A stretch of DNA of 64,000 bases. Origin: Cellulosimicrobium arenosum. GTDB lineage: Bacteria > Actinomycetota > Actinomycetes > Actinomycetales > Cellulomonadaceae. The position numbers and the translations under genes are program-made. The notes beneath the pieces were generated by a model that was given only the letters and a program-made list of their open reading frames with translations, ran no database searches and was not told the DNA's origin. Of the stretch, positions 53,351 to 62,729 are shown piece after piece. Numbering within the stretch: the first letter of the stretch is position 1; every line of letters begins with the position of its first letter. Location of the stretch: contig NZ_JACYHB010000004.1 in assembly GCF_014837295.1 (NCBI RefSeq), forward strand, positions 230,795 to 294,794, in the 5' to 3' direction.

Positions 53351-53366
53351 CTTACTAACGAGTAAG
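53351..53366. promoter_or_regulatory. TetR-type operator in the tetR/binding-protein gap
   Basis: CTTACT and AGTAAG flank AACG, a perfect 6+4+6 palindrome 18 bp upstream of the tetR start and 65 bp upstream of the divergent lipoprotein gene. This is the typical position and size for autoregulation. Confidence 0.55.
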
Positions 53367-53430
53367 TAATGGTGCTTGAATCTGGTCCGTCGTGGGTTCT
53401 CCACGCCGACGTCCCGTGCAAGGAGGCACC

Positions 53431-55134
53431 GTGAGCTCCCGTCCACTCCCCGGCGGCGGACGCCGCAGAGGTGCCGGCACGCTCGCCGTCGTCCTCGTGG
53501 CCGCTCTCGTCACGGCCTGCTCCGGCGCGGGTGACGACGAGCCCGTGGTCCGAGAGCATCGCCCGCCCCTCACCGTCGGCATGCCGAACACCGTCGAGGA
53601 GGAGGACAACAACCCGTTCGACAGCGGCTCGGCCGCACAGAAGCTCGGGTACGCCTACGCCGTGTTCGAGCCGCTCGCGCAGGTCAACGCGAACGACCCG
53701 ACCGAGCCCCCGATGCCCTGGCTCGCGAGCAGCTGGACCTGGAACGAGGACTACACCCGGTTGCGCATCGTCCCGCGGGAGGGTGTGACCTGGTCGGACG
53801 GCGAACCCTTCAGCGCCGAGGACGTGGCCTACTCGTTCCGCATCCGGATGGAGAACACGGCGCTCAACCCCGAGCTGCTGCCCTACGAGGACGTCACGCT
53901 CGACGACGGCGACGTGGTCGTCTCGTTCTCGAGCGGGCAGTACGTCAACCAGACGCGGCCGCTCAACGCACTCGTCGTCCCGGAGCACCTGTGGGGCGCG
54001 CTGGTGACCGAGGCGCTCCAGGACGACCCGCTGCTCGAACCTGTCGGGACCGGCCCGTACGTCCTCGACAGCTTCTCGACCGACGAGGTGCGGCTCGTGG
54101 CGCGCGACGACTACTGGGGCGGTGAGCTCGCCGTGCCCGAGCTGCGCTACCGCCCGTTCGACGGCAACGAGGCCATCACCGCGGCCTACGTGGCGGGTGA
54201 CGTGCAGTGGGGCTGGGCGTACATCACGGAGTACAACACGGTCTACATCGCCGCCGACCCGGACAACTACCACCAGTTCGCGCCGACGGGCCTGGGGATC
54301 GACGCGCTCTTCCTCAACACCCGGGTGCCGCCGTTCGACGACGTCGCGGTCCGCCGCGCGGTCAACGCGGTCGTCAACCGGGACGACGTCTCCCTGCTCG
54401 CCACGTCGGGGGTCTGGCGCCCGCTGCGCAACGCCACGGGCCTTCCTCAGCCCGCCGGCGACGACTACATCGCTCCTCGGTTCGCGGACGCCGACCTGAC
54501 CCCCGACCTCGCCGCGGCCGCGCAGGTCCTGGCCGACGCCGGGTACGTGCTCGAGGACGGAGTCCTGCTCGACCCGGACGACGGAGAGCCGGTGACGTTC
54601 ACGCTGACCAACCCCGAGGGGTGGTCGGACTACATGTGGGAGCTCGAGCTGATCTCCCACGCCGTCGAGCCGCTCGGAATCGAGGCCACGGTCGAGGGTC
54701 AGGACGAGGCGGAGTGGTTCGAGGCGATCGGGCTCGGGGACTTCCAGGCCTCGATGCACTGGACCGATCCGGGCGCGACACCGTGGGACACGTACTCGGG
54801 CCAGATGAACGGCTCGCACCTGCGACCGCTGGGAGAGCGCGCCGAGTGGAACTTCGGCAGGTTCCAGGACGAGCGCGCCGACGAGGCGTTCGTCCGCTAC
54901 GCGTCGACGACCGACCCGGCGGAGCGCACCGAGGCGATGGAGACCCTCCAGGAGGTGTACGTCGACCAGGTGCCCACGATCCCGCTGCTCGGGCGGCCCA
55001 ACGCCGCGCAGTACTCCACGCGGGACTACACGGGCTTCCCGTCGGCGGCGGACCCCTACGCGTCGCCCCAGCCGACGAACCCCGCGGCGTCCCTGGTCCT
55101 GACCCGGCTCCGGCCCAGCGACCCCACGTCGTGA
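53431..55134 (+). CDS. ABC substrate-binding lipoprotein, family 5 (oligopeptide/oligosaccharide type)
   Basis: 567-aa extracytoplasmic receptor. Signal peptide with lipobox LVTAC (Cys about 30), then the SBP_bac_5 core: YAVFEPLAQVN, LASSWTWNEDYTRLRIVPREGVTWSDGEPFSAEDVAYSF (about 95-135), GTGPYVL, LNTRVPPFDDVAVRRAVNAVVNR. GTG start with AGGAGG four nt upstream. No permease or ATPase gene is next to it, so it must borrow a transporter from elsewhere. Family 5 receptors carry cello- or xylo-oligosaccharides in relatives as well as peptides; the TetR neighbour and the GH3 enzyme 10 kb away make sugar the better guess. Confidence 0.88.
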   Translation: MSSRPLPGGGRRRGAGTLAVVLVAALVTACSGAGDDEPVVREHRPPLTVGMPNTVEEEDNNPFDSGSAAQKLGYAYAVFEPLAQVNANDPTEPPMPWLASSWTWNEDYTRLRIVPREGVTWSDGEPFSAEDVAYSFRIRMENTALNPELLPYEDVTLDDGDVVVSFSSGQYVNQTRPLNALVVPEHLWGALVTEALQDDPLLEPVGTGPYVLDSFSTDEVRLVARDDYWGGELAVPELRYRPFDGNEAITAAYVAGDVQWGWAYITEYNTVYIAADPDNYHQFAPTGLGIDALFLNTRVPPFDDVAVRRAVNAVVNRDDVSLLATSGVWRPLRNATGLPQPAGDDYIAPRFADADLTPDLAAAAQVLADAGYVLEDGVLLDPDDGEPVTFTLTNPEGWSDYMWELELISHAVEPLGIEATVEGQDEAEWFEAIGLGDFQASMHWTDPGATPWDTYSGQMNGSHLRPLGERAEWNFGRFQDERADEAFVRYASTTDPAERTEAMETLQEVYVDQVPTIPLLGRPNAAQYSTRDYTGFPSAADPYASPQPTNPAASLVLTRLRPSDPTS

Positions 55135-55226
55135 GGACGCGCGGCTGACGCGTGGGCGGACACCTGACGAGCGGGCCGACGCCCGACGAGCGGGGGCAGG
55201 CGTCCCACGGGAGCGCTCCGATCGCC

Positions 55227-55232
55227 TACCGT
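55227..55232 (+). promoter_or_regulatory. -10 element of a leaderless promoter for the PAP2 gene
   Basis: TACCGT, exactly 6 nt (AGGAGG), then the ATG at 55239. The AGGAGG is too close to serve as a ribosome site, so a leaderless transcript starting at the A of ATG is the better reading. Confidence 0.5.
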
Positions 55233-55238
55233 AGGAGG

Positions 55239-56171
55239 ATGCTCGCCGAACCCGCTCCGGCCGCGGGGGCGCCGACGGGTTCTGCGCCGAGGCCACCAGA
55301 GGCCCCCGAGCCGGGTCCGCACCCCGCCGCGCGGCTCTCGGCCGCTCTCGTGGCGGTCGGTGCCGCGATCCTCGCGTGGATGGTGTGGCGCTACTTCGTG
55401 GACACGTACGCCGGTCAGATGGTCGACCGCGCCGCGTTCGACGGCGCGGCGAACGGGCAGGGGACCCTGTGGGGCGTCGCTCGCCCGGTGCTGGAGATCG
55501 TGTCGGTCGCGTTCGTCGTCGCGGGCCTGGGCACGGCCGTGGGCATCGCGCTCGTGCGCCGGCGCTGGGGACTGGCGGTGCAGGTCGTCGTCCTCGTCGC
55601 GGGGGCGAACATCACGACCCAGCTGGTCAAGCACACTCTCCTCGGCCGGGAGAACCTGATCGGCGGGTGGACGGCGGAGAACTCCCTGCCCAGCGGGCAC
55701 ACGACCGTGGCGGCCTCCGTCGCGGTCGCCGTGCTGCTCGTCGTGCCGCGCGCGGCACGGCCGGTCGTCGCGCTCCTCGGGTGTGCGTACACCGTGCTGA
55801 CCGGGGTCTCGACCCTCGTCGGGCAGTGGCACCGGCCCAGCGACGTCGTCGCCGCCGTCCTGGTCGTCCTCGCCTGGGGCGGGCTCGTGCTCGTCTTCAC
55901 GCCGCGGTCCGCGCTCGACCCCGTCGGCCGGACCTCGTCGGGCGCCGCCGTGGTCGCGTCTCTCCTCGGGCTGGGGGCCACGCTCGCCGGCGTCGTGGCG
56001 CTGCTGGCGCTCCGCGCGACGCCCGCGACGTGGGACACGACGGCCGCCCAGGAGGTCACGGCCTACGCGGGCGGGGTCGCCGGGGTCGTCGCGGTGAGCG
56101 CAGGGGTCTTCGCGCTGCTGCTGCTGCTGCGCCAGGCAACCGCTCGGCCCCGCTCGTCGCACGCACGGTAG
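55239..56171 (+). CDS. PAP2-family membrane phosphatase
   Basis: 310-aa membrane protein with a ~35-residue Pro/Ala-rich N-terminus and about six hydrophobic helices. Phosphatidic-acid-phosphatase signature: KHTLLGREN (the canonical KxxxxxxRP is one residue shorter here), SLPSGHTT (catalytic His) and VGQWHRPSDVVAA (His/Asp). Likely removes phosphate from a lipid such as phosphatidate or undecaprenyl diphosphate, with the active site on the outer face. Separated by 92 bp from topA. Confidence 0.85.
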   Translation: MLAEPAPAAGAPTGSAPRPPEAPEPGPHPAARLSAALVAVGAAILAWMVWRYFVDTYAGQMVDRAAFDGAANGQGTLWGVARPVLEIVSVAFVVAGLGTAVGIALVRRRWGLAVQVVVLVAGANITTQLVKHTLLGRENLIGGWTAENSLPSGHTTVAASVAVAVLLVVPRAARPVVALLGCAYTVLTGVSTLVGQWHRPSDVVAAVLVVLAWGGLVLVFTPRSALDPVGRTSSGAAVVASLLGLGATLAGVVALLALRATPATWDTTAAQEVTAYAGGVAGVVAVSAGVFALLLLLRQATARPRSSHAR

Positions 56172-56199
56172 GGTGCCGCAGGCGCGGGTGGCGTACCGT
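56169..56199 (+). promoter_or_regulatory. topA promoter candidates
   Basis: Two -10-like hexamers precede topA: TAGGGT (56169-56174, overlapping the PAP2 stop) and TACCGT (56194-56199). Either would give a leader of 60-90 nt. Confidence 0.35.
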
Positions 56200-56263
56200 C
56201 GAGAGCCGCCGCCCCCACCGGGGAGGCCGCGCCGACGACCGCACCGAACGAAAGCAGGATGGG

Positions 56264-59086
56264 ATGCCACGCAAGCTCGTGATCGTCGAGTCGCCCGCGA
56301 AGGCCCGCAAGATCCAGGGCTATCTCGGCGACGACTACGAGGTCGAGGCGAGCGTCGGGCACATCCGTGACCTGCCGCAGCCGTCCGAGCTGCCCGCCGA
56401 CATGAAGAAGGGGCCGTACGGCAAGTTTGCCGTCGACGTCGACAACGGGTTCGACCCCTACTACGAGGTCTACGGCGACAAGCGGAAGAAGGTCGCCGAG
56501 CTCAAGCGGGCGCTCAAGGAAGCCGACGAGCTCTACCTCGCGACGGACGAGGACCGCGAGGGCGAGGCCATCGCGTGGCACCTCCTCGAGGCGCTGAAGC
56601 CCAAGGTGCCGGTCAAGCGCATGGTCTTCCACGAGATCACGCGCGAGGCGATCCAGCGCGCCCTGCAGAACACCCGCGACCTCGACGTGAACCTGGTGGA
56701 CGCGCAGGAGACCCGCCGCATCCTCGACCGCCTGTACGGGTACGAGGTCTCGCCGGTGCTGTGGCGCAAGGTCCGCCAGGGCCTGTCCGCGGGCCGCGTG
56801 CAGTCGGTCGCGACGCGTCTCGTCGTCGAGCGCGAGCGGGAGCGCATGGCGTTCGTCGCTGCCGAGTACTGGGACGTCTCCGGCGACTTCGGTCTCGCGG
56901 ACACCGCGCACGACGACGCGGGGCAGTCGTTCCGCGCGCGCCTCGTCTCCCTCGGAGGGCGTCGCGTCGCCACCGGTCGCGACTTCGACGACCGCGGGCA
57001 GCTGAAGGTCGGCACGGCAGGTCGCGACGACGTGGTGCGTCTCGACCACGCCACGGCGGACGCGGTCGTCGGCGGTCTGACGGACGCTGCGTTCGCCGTC
57101 CGCAGCCTCGAGACCAAGCCGTACACGCGCCGTCCGGCCGCGCCGTTCACGACGTCGACGTTGCAGCAGGAGGCGAGCCGCAAGCTGCGCATGTCGGCGC
57201 GCCAGTCGATGCGCACCGCGCAGTCGCTCTACGAGAACGGCTACATCACCTACATGCGGACGGACTCGCCGTCGTTGTCGACGGAGGCGACGAACGCCGC
57301 GAGAACCCAGGCGTCCGAGCTGTACGGCGCGGACTTCGTGCCCCGGAAGCCGCGCGTCTACACCGCGAAGAACCAGGGGGCCCAGGAGGCCCACGAGGCG
57401 ATCCGGCCGGCAGGGGACTCGTTCCGCACGCCCGCCCAGGTCGCCAAGGAGCTCAGCGGCGACCAGTTCAAGCTCTACGAGCTGATCTGGAAGCGCACCG
57501 TGGCGTCGCAGATGGCGGACGCCAAGGGGTCGACGGCGTCCGTCCGCGTCGGGGCCCCGGTCCAGGTCCGGGCCGCCGCGCAGTCGTCGGGCGGACCGCT
57601 CGACGGCTCGTCCTCCCCCGAGGCGGTCTTCGCGGCGTCCGGGACCGTCATCACGTTCCGCGGGTTCCTCGCCGCGTACGAGGAGAGCTCGGACGTCGAC
57701 CGGTACGCCGAGGAGTCGCTCGGCGCGGGGACCGGGTCGGACGGCAAGGACGAGAAGGGCGAGACCCGCCTTCCCCGCATGGCCGAGGGTGACGCGATGC
57801 GCGGCGACGACCTCGAGGCCGCCGGGCACTCGACGTCGGCCCCGCCCCGCTATACCGAGGCGAGCATCGTCAAGGCGCTGGAGGAGCTCGGGATCGGGAG
57901 GCCGTCGACGTACGCGTCGACGATCTCGACGATCCAGGACCGCGGGTACGTGCTCTCCCGAGGGCAGGCGCTCGTGCCGAGCTGGGTGGCGTTCGCCGTC
58001 GTGCGTCTGCTCGAGGAGCACTTCGACCGGTTGATCGACTACGACTTCACGGCCCGCATGGAGGCCGACCTGGACGAGATCGCCGCGGGGCGTCGCGACC
58101 GCGTCGAGTGGCTCACGCGGTTCTACTTCGGCGACGCGGCGCAGGGGCCCGAGGGTGAGGGGCTGCGCGAGCTCGTCGAGAACCTCGGAGACATCGACGC
58201 GCGCGGGATCAACTCCGTGGCGATCGGCGAGGGCATCAACCTCCGCGTGGGCCGCTACGGCCCCTACGTCGAGGACCTCGCCGCCGAGGTGAAGGAGGGC
58301 GAGAACCCGCCCCGGGCCTCGGTGCCGGACGACGTCGCGCCCGACGAGCTGACGGTCGCCAAGGCGCGCGAGCTCCTCGCCGCGGGGGCCGACGACGGCA
58401 AGGTGCTCGGTACCGACCCCGTCTCGGGCAACCAGATCATCGCGCGCGCAGGCCGCTACGGCCCGTACGTGACCGAGGTGCTCGATCTTCCGCCGATCGA
58501 CACCAGCCTGTCGGCGGCCGCCCAGAAGCGGGCGAAGGCCGCCCAGCCCAAGCCGCGCACCGGGTCGCTGCTCAAGACGATGACGCTCGAGACCGTCACG
58601 ATCGAGGACGCGCTGAAGCTGCTCTCCCTGCCGCGCGTCGTCGGGGCGGACCCCGAGTCGGGCGAGGAGATCACGGCGCAGAACGGCCGCTACGGCCCGT
58701 ACCTGAAGAAGGGGACGGACTCACGCAGCCTGCCCGACGAGGAGTCGTTGTTCACCGTCACCCTCGACGAGGCGGTCGAGCTGTACAAGCAGCCCAAGCG
58801 CGGCCGCGGCCGCACCGCGACCCCGCCGCTGCGTGAGCTGGGCGAGGACCCGACGAGCGGCAAGCCGATCGTGGTCAAGGACGGCCGGTTCGGCGAGTAC
58901 GTGACGGACGGTGAGACCAACCGGACCCTGCCGCGCGACGTCACGCCCGAGTCGATCACGCCGGAGCAGGCGGTCGAGCTGCTCGCTGAGAAGCGCGCGC
59001 AGGGCCCCAAGAAGCGCACGCCGGCGAAGAAGCCGGCAGCAAAGAGGCCGGCAGCGAAGAAGAAGCCGGCAGCGACGAAGAAGTGA
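56264..59086 (+). CDS. topA: DNA topoisomerase I
   Basis: 940-aa type IA topoisomerase relaxing negative supercoils. The TOPRIM domain has LVIVESPAKARKIQGYL (about 4-20) and the acidic triad region ATDEDREGEAIAWHLLEAL (about 92-110). The active-site Tyr is in GYITYMRTDSPSLS (Tyr about 330). Actinobacterial C-terminal repeats follow (three RYGPY-centred Topo_C units plus GRFGEYV), with no zinc fingers, and a Lys/Ala/Pro-rich tail (KKRTPAKKPAAKRPAAKK) that aids DNA binding. Ends at a large two-way hairpin. Corresponds to Rv3646c in the conserved block. Confidence 0.97.
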   Translation: MPRKLVIVESPAKARKIQGYLGDDYEVEASVGHIRDLPQPSELPADMKKGPYGKFAVDVDNGFDPYYEVYGDKRKKVAELKRALKEADELYLATDEDREGEAIAWHLLEALKPKVPVKRMVFHEITREAIQRALQNTRDLDVNLVDAQETRRILDRLYGYEVSPVLWRKVRQGLSAGRVQSVATRLVVERERERMAFVAAEYWDVSGDFGLADTAHDDAGQSFRARLVSLGGRRVATGRDFDDRGQLKVGTAGRDDVVRLDHATADAVVGGLTDAAFAVRSLETKPYTRRPAAPFTTSTLQQEASRKLRMSARQSMRTAQSLYENGYITYMRTDSPSLSTEATNAARTQASELYGADFVPRKPRVYTAKNQGAQEAHEAIRPAGDSFRTPAQVAKELSGDQFKLYELIWKRTVASQMADAKGSTASVRVGAPVQVRAAAQSSGGPLDGSSSPEAVFAASGTVITFRGFLAAYEESSDVDRYAEESLGAGTGSDGKDEKGETRLPRMAEGDAMRGDDLEAAGHSTSAPPRYTEASIVKALEELGIGRPSTYASTISTIQDRGYVLSRGQALVPSWVAFAVVRLLEEHFDRLIDYDFTARMEADLDEIAAGRRDRVEWLTRFYFGDAAQGPEGEGLRELVENLGDIDARGINSVAIGEGINLRVGRYGPYVEDLAAEVKEGENPPRASVPDDVAPDELTVAKARELLAAGADDGKVLGTDPVSGNQIIARAGRYGPYVTEVLDLPPIDTSLSAAAQKRAKAAQPKPRTGSLLKTMTLETVTIEDALKLLSLPRVVGADPESGEEITAQNGRYGPYLKKGTDSRSLPDEESLFTVTLDEAVELYKQPKRGRGRTATPPLRELGEDPTSGKPIVVKDGRFGEYVTDGETNRTLPRDVTPESITPEQAVELLAEKRAQGPKKRTPAKKPAAKRPAAKKKPAATKK

Positions 59087-59089
59087 CGC

Positions 59090-59158
59090 CGAGGTAGAAC
59101 CGCACGTCGCGAGGTAGAACACACGGAGCTCGACCTCGCGACGTGCGGTGCTACCTCG
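59090..59158. terminator. Large two-way hairpin between topA and the convergent ABC exporter
   Basis: Arms 59090-59115 and 59133-59158 are 26 nt each and pair with a single mismatch around a 17-nt loop. Within it CGAGGTAGAAC occurs twice (59090 and 59110), so the left arm is itself partly repeated. It lies 4 nt after the topA stop and 22 nt after the stop of the facing gene, fitting a bidirectional terminator; it may also be a copy of a dispersed palindromic repeat. Confidence 0.75.
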
Positions 59159-59179
59159 TGGGTGGTGGCCGGCGGCGGG

Positions 59180-61861
59180 TCAGTCGACCGTCACCGCCTC
59201 GAGCACCGGGAGGCGCGACGCCCGGATGGCCGGCCACACGCTCGCGACGAGGCCGATGACCACGGCGACGCCGAGGATCGCGAGCACCTGTTCCCAGGGC
59301 ACGGCGAGGGTGCTCAACCCCTCGTCGGCGAGCACCCCGGGCAGCGCGGCACCGATCCCGATGCCCGTCGCGACGCCCAGCACCGTCCCGTAGACGGCCG
59401 TGAGCACGGACTCGACCGCGATGATGCCCGCGAGCTGCAGACGCCCCAGCCCGACGGCGCGGAGCAGCCCGATCTCGCGGGTGCGCTCGATCACGGACAG
59501 CGCGAGCGTGTTCACGATCCCGAGCAGCGCGATGACGATGGACAGCGCGAGCAGCGCGTAGAGGATCACGAGCACCTGGTCCACCTGGTCGGCGTAGGCC
59601 GACGCGGTCTCCTCGCGGTCCAGCACGGTCACGACGAGGTACGGCTCGACCGCGTCGGTCAGCGACACCCGCAGGTCGGCGACGGTCGTCCCCGGCGTGA
59701 CGGTCACGTACACGATCCGCGTGCTCGTCTGGGATGCGGGCACGACGTCGTCGAACACCTCGTCGCGCACGAGGACGCCGGTGCCGACGAGCTGGCTGTC
59801 GATGATCGCCCCGACGGTCGCGTCCACCGTCCCGCCGTCGGCCTCGGACGAGTCCGCGGACCCGAGCCGCAGGGTGTCGCCCACCTCCCAGCCGCGTTCG
59901 CGCGCGGTGCGCCGGTGCACGACGACGTCCCCTGCCTCGAGCGTGGAGGTCGGGTCCCCCTCGAGGGCGACGGGCTCGAGCGCCGTGTCGAAGAACGCGG
60001 CGGGCACGCCGGCGACGTCCGTCCCGTCGGATCCGGCGTCCGGCTCGCCCGCCGTGCCCGTGCCGCCGGCGTCCACGACGGCCGCCGGCGCGACGCCGAG
60101 CCGGACTGCGTCGACCGTCCCCGCCCCGGGCGCGTCGCGCACGGCGTCGACCGCGCCGTCGGGCACGGTCCGGGTCGCGGAGTCCACGACCAGGTCCGCC
60201 CGGACCTCGGTATCGATGATGCTCCGCACCGACGCCTGCGTGGACGCCGCGATGACGCCCGTCACGGACACGAGCGCCATGCCGATGAGCAGGGCCCCGG
60301 CCGTGCTCGCCGTGCGGCGAGGGCTCCGCGTGACGTTCCCCTGCGCGAGCCGTCCGAGCGGCCGCAGCGCCACCACGAGCGGCAGGGAGAGCACGGTGAG
60401 GACCGGCCGTGCGACGGCCGGCGACCCGACGAGCACCCCGACGAGCACGAGCCCCGCACCGACGCCGAGCAGGACGCGCGGGCTGAGGTCGTCGGCCCAG
60501 GTCCAGCCGGTCGGGGACTCCGAGACCGACGACCCGAGAAGCGAGGCGAGCCAGAGAGCTCCCGCCCCCGCCGCGACGACGACGATCCCGCCGACGGCAC
60601 GCGTACGGGTCCCGCGCTCCGGGGCGACGTCGTCGCGCATCGCCTGGACGGGGGGTATCGCCGCCGCCCGGCGGGCGGGCAGCACGGCCGCGAGCACGCT
60701 CACGGCAGCACCCAGGACGAGGGCGAGCGCGACCTGGCCGCCGCCGAGCGGCGCGCGTCCCGCGAATTCCAGGTCGGCGAGGGCCAGGCCCCAGCGGATG
60801 ACACGCACGAGACCGGCGCCGGCGAGCACCCCGAGGCCCCCGCCCACGAGCCCCACGAGGAACGCCTGCGCCAGCACCGACGTGAAGACCTGCCCGGGGG
60901 ACGCGCCGAGCGCGCGCAGCAGCGCGAGCTCGCGCAGGCGCTCGCGCACCGACATCTGGAACGTGTTGGCGATGATGAACGCGCCCACGAAGAGCGCGAT
61001 CGCGGCGAAGATCAGCAGGAACGTCTGCACGAACCCGAGGACCTGCTCGATCGACTCGCTCGCCTCGTCCCGGGCCTGCTGGCCCGTGACGGCTTCGGCT
61101 CCGTCGGGCAGGTCGGCGCCGACCCGGTCCGCGATGTCCTCCTCGTCGGCGGCGCCGGGAGGTCCGGCGTCCCCGGCTGCGGGTCCTGACGCCCACACCG
61201 CGATCTGTGCGACCTCGCCGTCCGGCGCGTAGACCTCTCGTGCGGTCGCGTCGTCGAGACCGACGAGGATCGCGCCCGCCGCGGCCGCCTCGATCGCGAA
61301 CACGCCGGAGACGGTGACGGGGCGCGGCTCGTCGCCGAGCACGAGCGTCGTCTCGTCGCCCGCCGCCAGCCCCGCGGTCCGGGCCGCGCTCGACTCCAGG
61401 ACGATCTCGCCCGCGTCGGGCCACGCGCCGTCGGTGAGCACGAGGCTCGGGTCCTGCGGGTCGATCCCGAAGGCGATGCTGGGCGGCCCGGTCGTGACGA
61501 CGGCCTCGCCGTCGGCGTCGACGAGAACGGCCGGCCCGGAGACGTCGGGGACGGCGCGGTCCACGCCGTCGACCTGCTCGATCGTCTCCACGAGGTCCGC
61601 GGAGACCGGGGTGCGCGTGCCACCGAGGTTCTGCACGTCCCCGGCGGCCGCCTCGGTGGAGTCTCCCGAGACCTCCTCGGCGCCGCGCACGTAGACGTCC
61701 GCGACGACGGTCGTGGCGATGATGTCGTCGAACGTCGAGGACAGCATCGTGCGGAAGGCGAACGTCCCGACGACGAACGCGACGCCGAGCGTCACCGCGA
61801 GCACGGAGAGCACGAACCGCACGGGGTGCGCGCGCACCCCGCGCAGCGCGACCCGGATCAC
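59180..61861 (-). CDS. MacB/FtsX-type ABC transporter permease
   Basis: 893-aa membrane protein with two FtsX units. The N-terminal helix (PVRFVLSVLAVTLGVAFVVGTFAFRTML, about 11-38) is followed by a large extracytoplasmic domain (about 40-280), three helices (LLIFAAIALFVGAFIIANTFQMSVRERLRELALLRALGASPGQV, about 285-330), a linker, and a second copy of the same plan ending in IVIALLGIVNTLALSVIERTREIGLLRAVGLGRLQ (about 785-820). The GTG at 61861 overlaps the ATPase stop. Such exporters move lipoproteins, peptides or antibiotics, or transmit mechanical signals; substrate unknown. Confidence 0.9.
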   Translation of the reverse strand: MIRVALRGVRAHPVRFVLSVLAVTLGVAFVVGTFAFRTMLSSTFDDIIATTVVADVYVRGAEEVSGDSTEAAAGDVQNLGGTRTPVSADLVETIEQVDGVDRAVPDVSGPAVLVDADGEAVVTTGPPSIAFGIDPQDPSLVLTDGAWPDAGEIVLESSAARTAGLAAGDETTLVLGDEPRPVTVSGVFAIEAAAAGAILVGLDDATAREVYAPDGEVAQIAVWASGPAAGDAGPPGAADEEDIADRVGADLPDGAEAVTGQQARDEASESIEQVLGFVQTFLLIFAAIALFVGAFIIANTFQMSVRERLRELALLRALGASPGQVFTSVLAQAFLVGLVGGGLGVLAGAGLVRVIRWGLALADLEFAGRAPLGGGQVALALVLGAAVSVLAAVLPARRAAAIPPVQAMRDDVAPERGTRTRAVGGIVVVAAGAGALWLASLLGSSVSESPTGWTWADDLSPRVLLGVGAGLVLVGVLVGSPAVARPVLTVLSLPLVVALRPLGRLAQGNVTRSPRRTASTAGALLIGMALVSVTGVIAASTQASVRSIIDTEVRADLVVDSATRTVPDGAVDAVRDAPGAGTVDAVRLGVAPAAVVDAGGTGTAGEPDAGSDGTDVAGVPAAFFDTALEPVALEGDPTSTLEAGDVVVHRRTARERGWEVGDTLRLGSADSSEADGGTVDATVGAIIDSQLVGTGVLVRDEVFDDVVPASQTSTRIVYVTVTPGTTVADLRVSLTDAVEPYLVVTVLDREETASAYADQVDQVLVILYALLALSIVIALLGIVNTLALSVIERTREIGLLRAVGLGRLQLAGIIAVESVLTAVYGTVLGVATGIGIGAALPGVLADEGLSTLAVPWEQVLAILGVAVVIGLVASVWPAIRASRLPVLEAVTVD

Positions 61862-62655
61862 GCGGTCCGCTCTGCCACGTCGACGTCGACGTCGGCGGGT
61901 CCGTCGCCCGCGGCACCGCCGGCCGAGCCGGCGAGCGTCTCGAGGATCTCCTGCTGCGTGGGGTCGCGGAGCTCGCCGACGATCCGTCCGTCGGCGAGGA
62001 AGACGACGCGGTGGGCGTACGACGCCGCGCGCGGGTCGTGCGTGACCATGACGACCGTCTGGCCGAGCTCGTCCACCGATCGCCGCAGGAACGCGAGCAC
62101 CTCCCCGGCAGACCGCGAGTCGAGGTTCCCCGTGGGCTCGTCCGCGAAGACGATCGACGGCCGGGACACGAGAGCGCGGGCGCACGCGACGCGCTGCTGC
62201 TGCCCGCCGGACAGCTCGGACGGGCGGTGGTGCAGGCGGTCGCGCAGCCCGACGGCGGCCGTCACCTCGTCGTACCAGGCGCGGTCGACGCGCGTGCGGG
62301 AGATGTCGAGCGGGAGCGTGATGTTCTCCGCCGCGGTGAGCGTGGGCACGAGGTTGTACGACTGGAAGACGAACCCGATGTGCGTACGTCGCAGCGCCGT
62401 CAGGCGCCGCTGCGACATGCGCGAGATGTCGACGCCGTCGACCACGACCGTGCCGGACGTGGGGGAGTCGAGCCCGGCCATGCAGTGCATGAGGGTGGAC
62501 TTGCCGGAGCCGGACGGCCCCATGATGGCGGTGAGGCCCCCGCGCGCGAAGTCGACGTCGACGCCGTCGAGCGCGCGCACCGCCGTCGGGCCGGAGCCGT
62601 AGACCTTCACCAGGTCGCGCGCGCTCGCGCGCGCCTCGAGGTCGCCCATCGCCAC
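61858..62655 (-). CDS. MacB/LolD-type ABC transporter ATP-binding protein
   Basis: 265-aa ATPase partner of the FtsX permease. Walker A GPSGSGKSTLMHCMAGLDSPTSG (about 46), Q-loop IGFVFQSYNLVPTLTAAENI, signature LSGGQQQRVACARAL (about 150) and Walker B IVFADEPTGNLDSRSAGEVL, with His in MVTHDPRAA. The YNLVPTLTAxEN pattern is typical of the MacB/LolD class. GTG 62655 has AGGAC upstream; an ATG two codons later is an alternative. The C-terminal ~30 residues are an acidic tail. Translationally coupled to the permease. Confidence 0.93.
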   Translation of the reverse strand: MAMGDLEARASARDLVKVYGSGPTAVRALDGVDVDFARGGLTAIMGPSGSGKSTLMHCMAGLDSPTSGTVVVDGVDISRMSQRRLTALRRTHIGFVFQSYNLVPTLTAAENITLPLDISRTRVDRAWYDEVTAAVGLRDRLHHRPSELSGGQQQRVACARALVSRPSIVFADEPTGNLDSRSAGEVLAFLRRSVDELGQTVVMVTHDPRAASYAHRVVFLADGRIVGELRDPTQQEILETLAGSAGGAAGDGPADVDVDVAERTA

Positions 62656-62717
62656 ATCGTGTCCTGTCCCGCGGCGCCGCGCATCATCCGGGCGGGTGAG
62701 CGGTGCGCCGGAGCGGA

Positions 62718-62723
62718 TAGCGT
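62718..62723 (+). promoter_or_regulatory. -10 element of a leaderless promoter for the Gfo/Idh/MocA gene
   Basis: TAGCGT followed by 6 nt and the ATG at 62730, the same geometry as at 55227. This favours ATG 62730 over the GTG two codons upstream. Confidence 0.5.
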
Positions 62724-62729
62724 GTGCGC

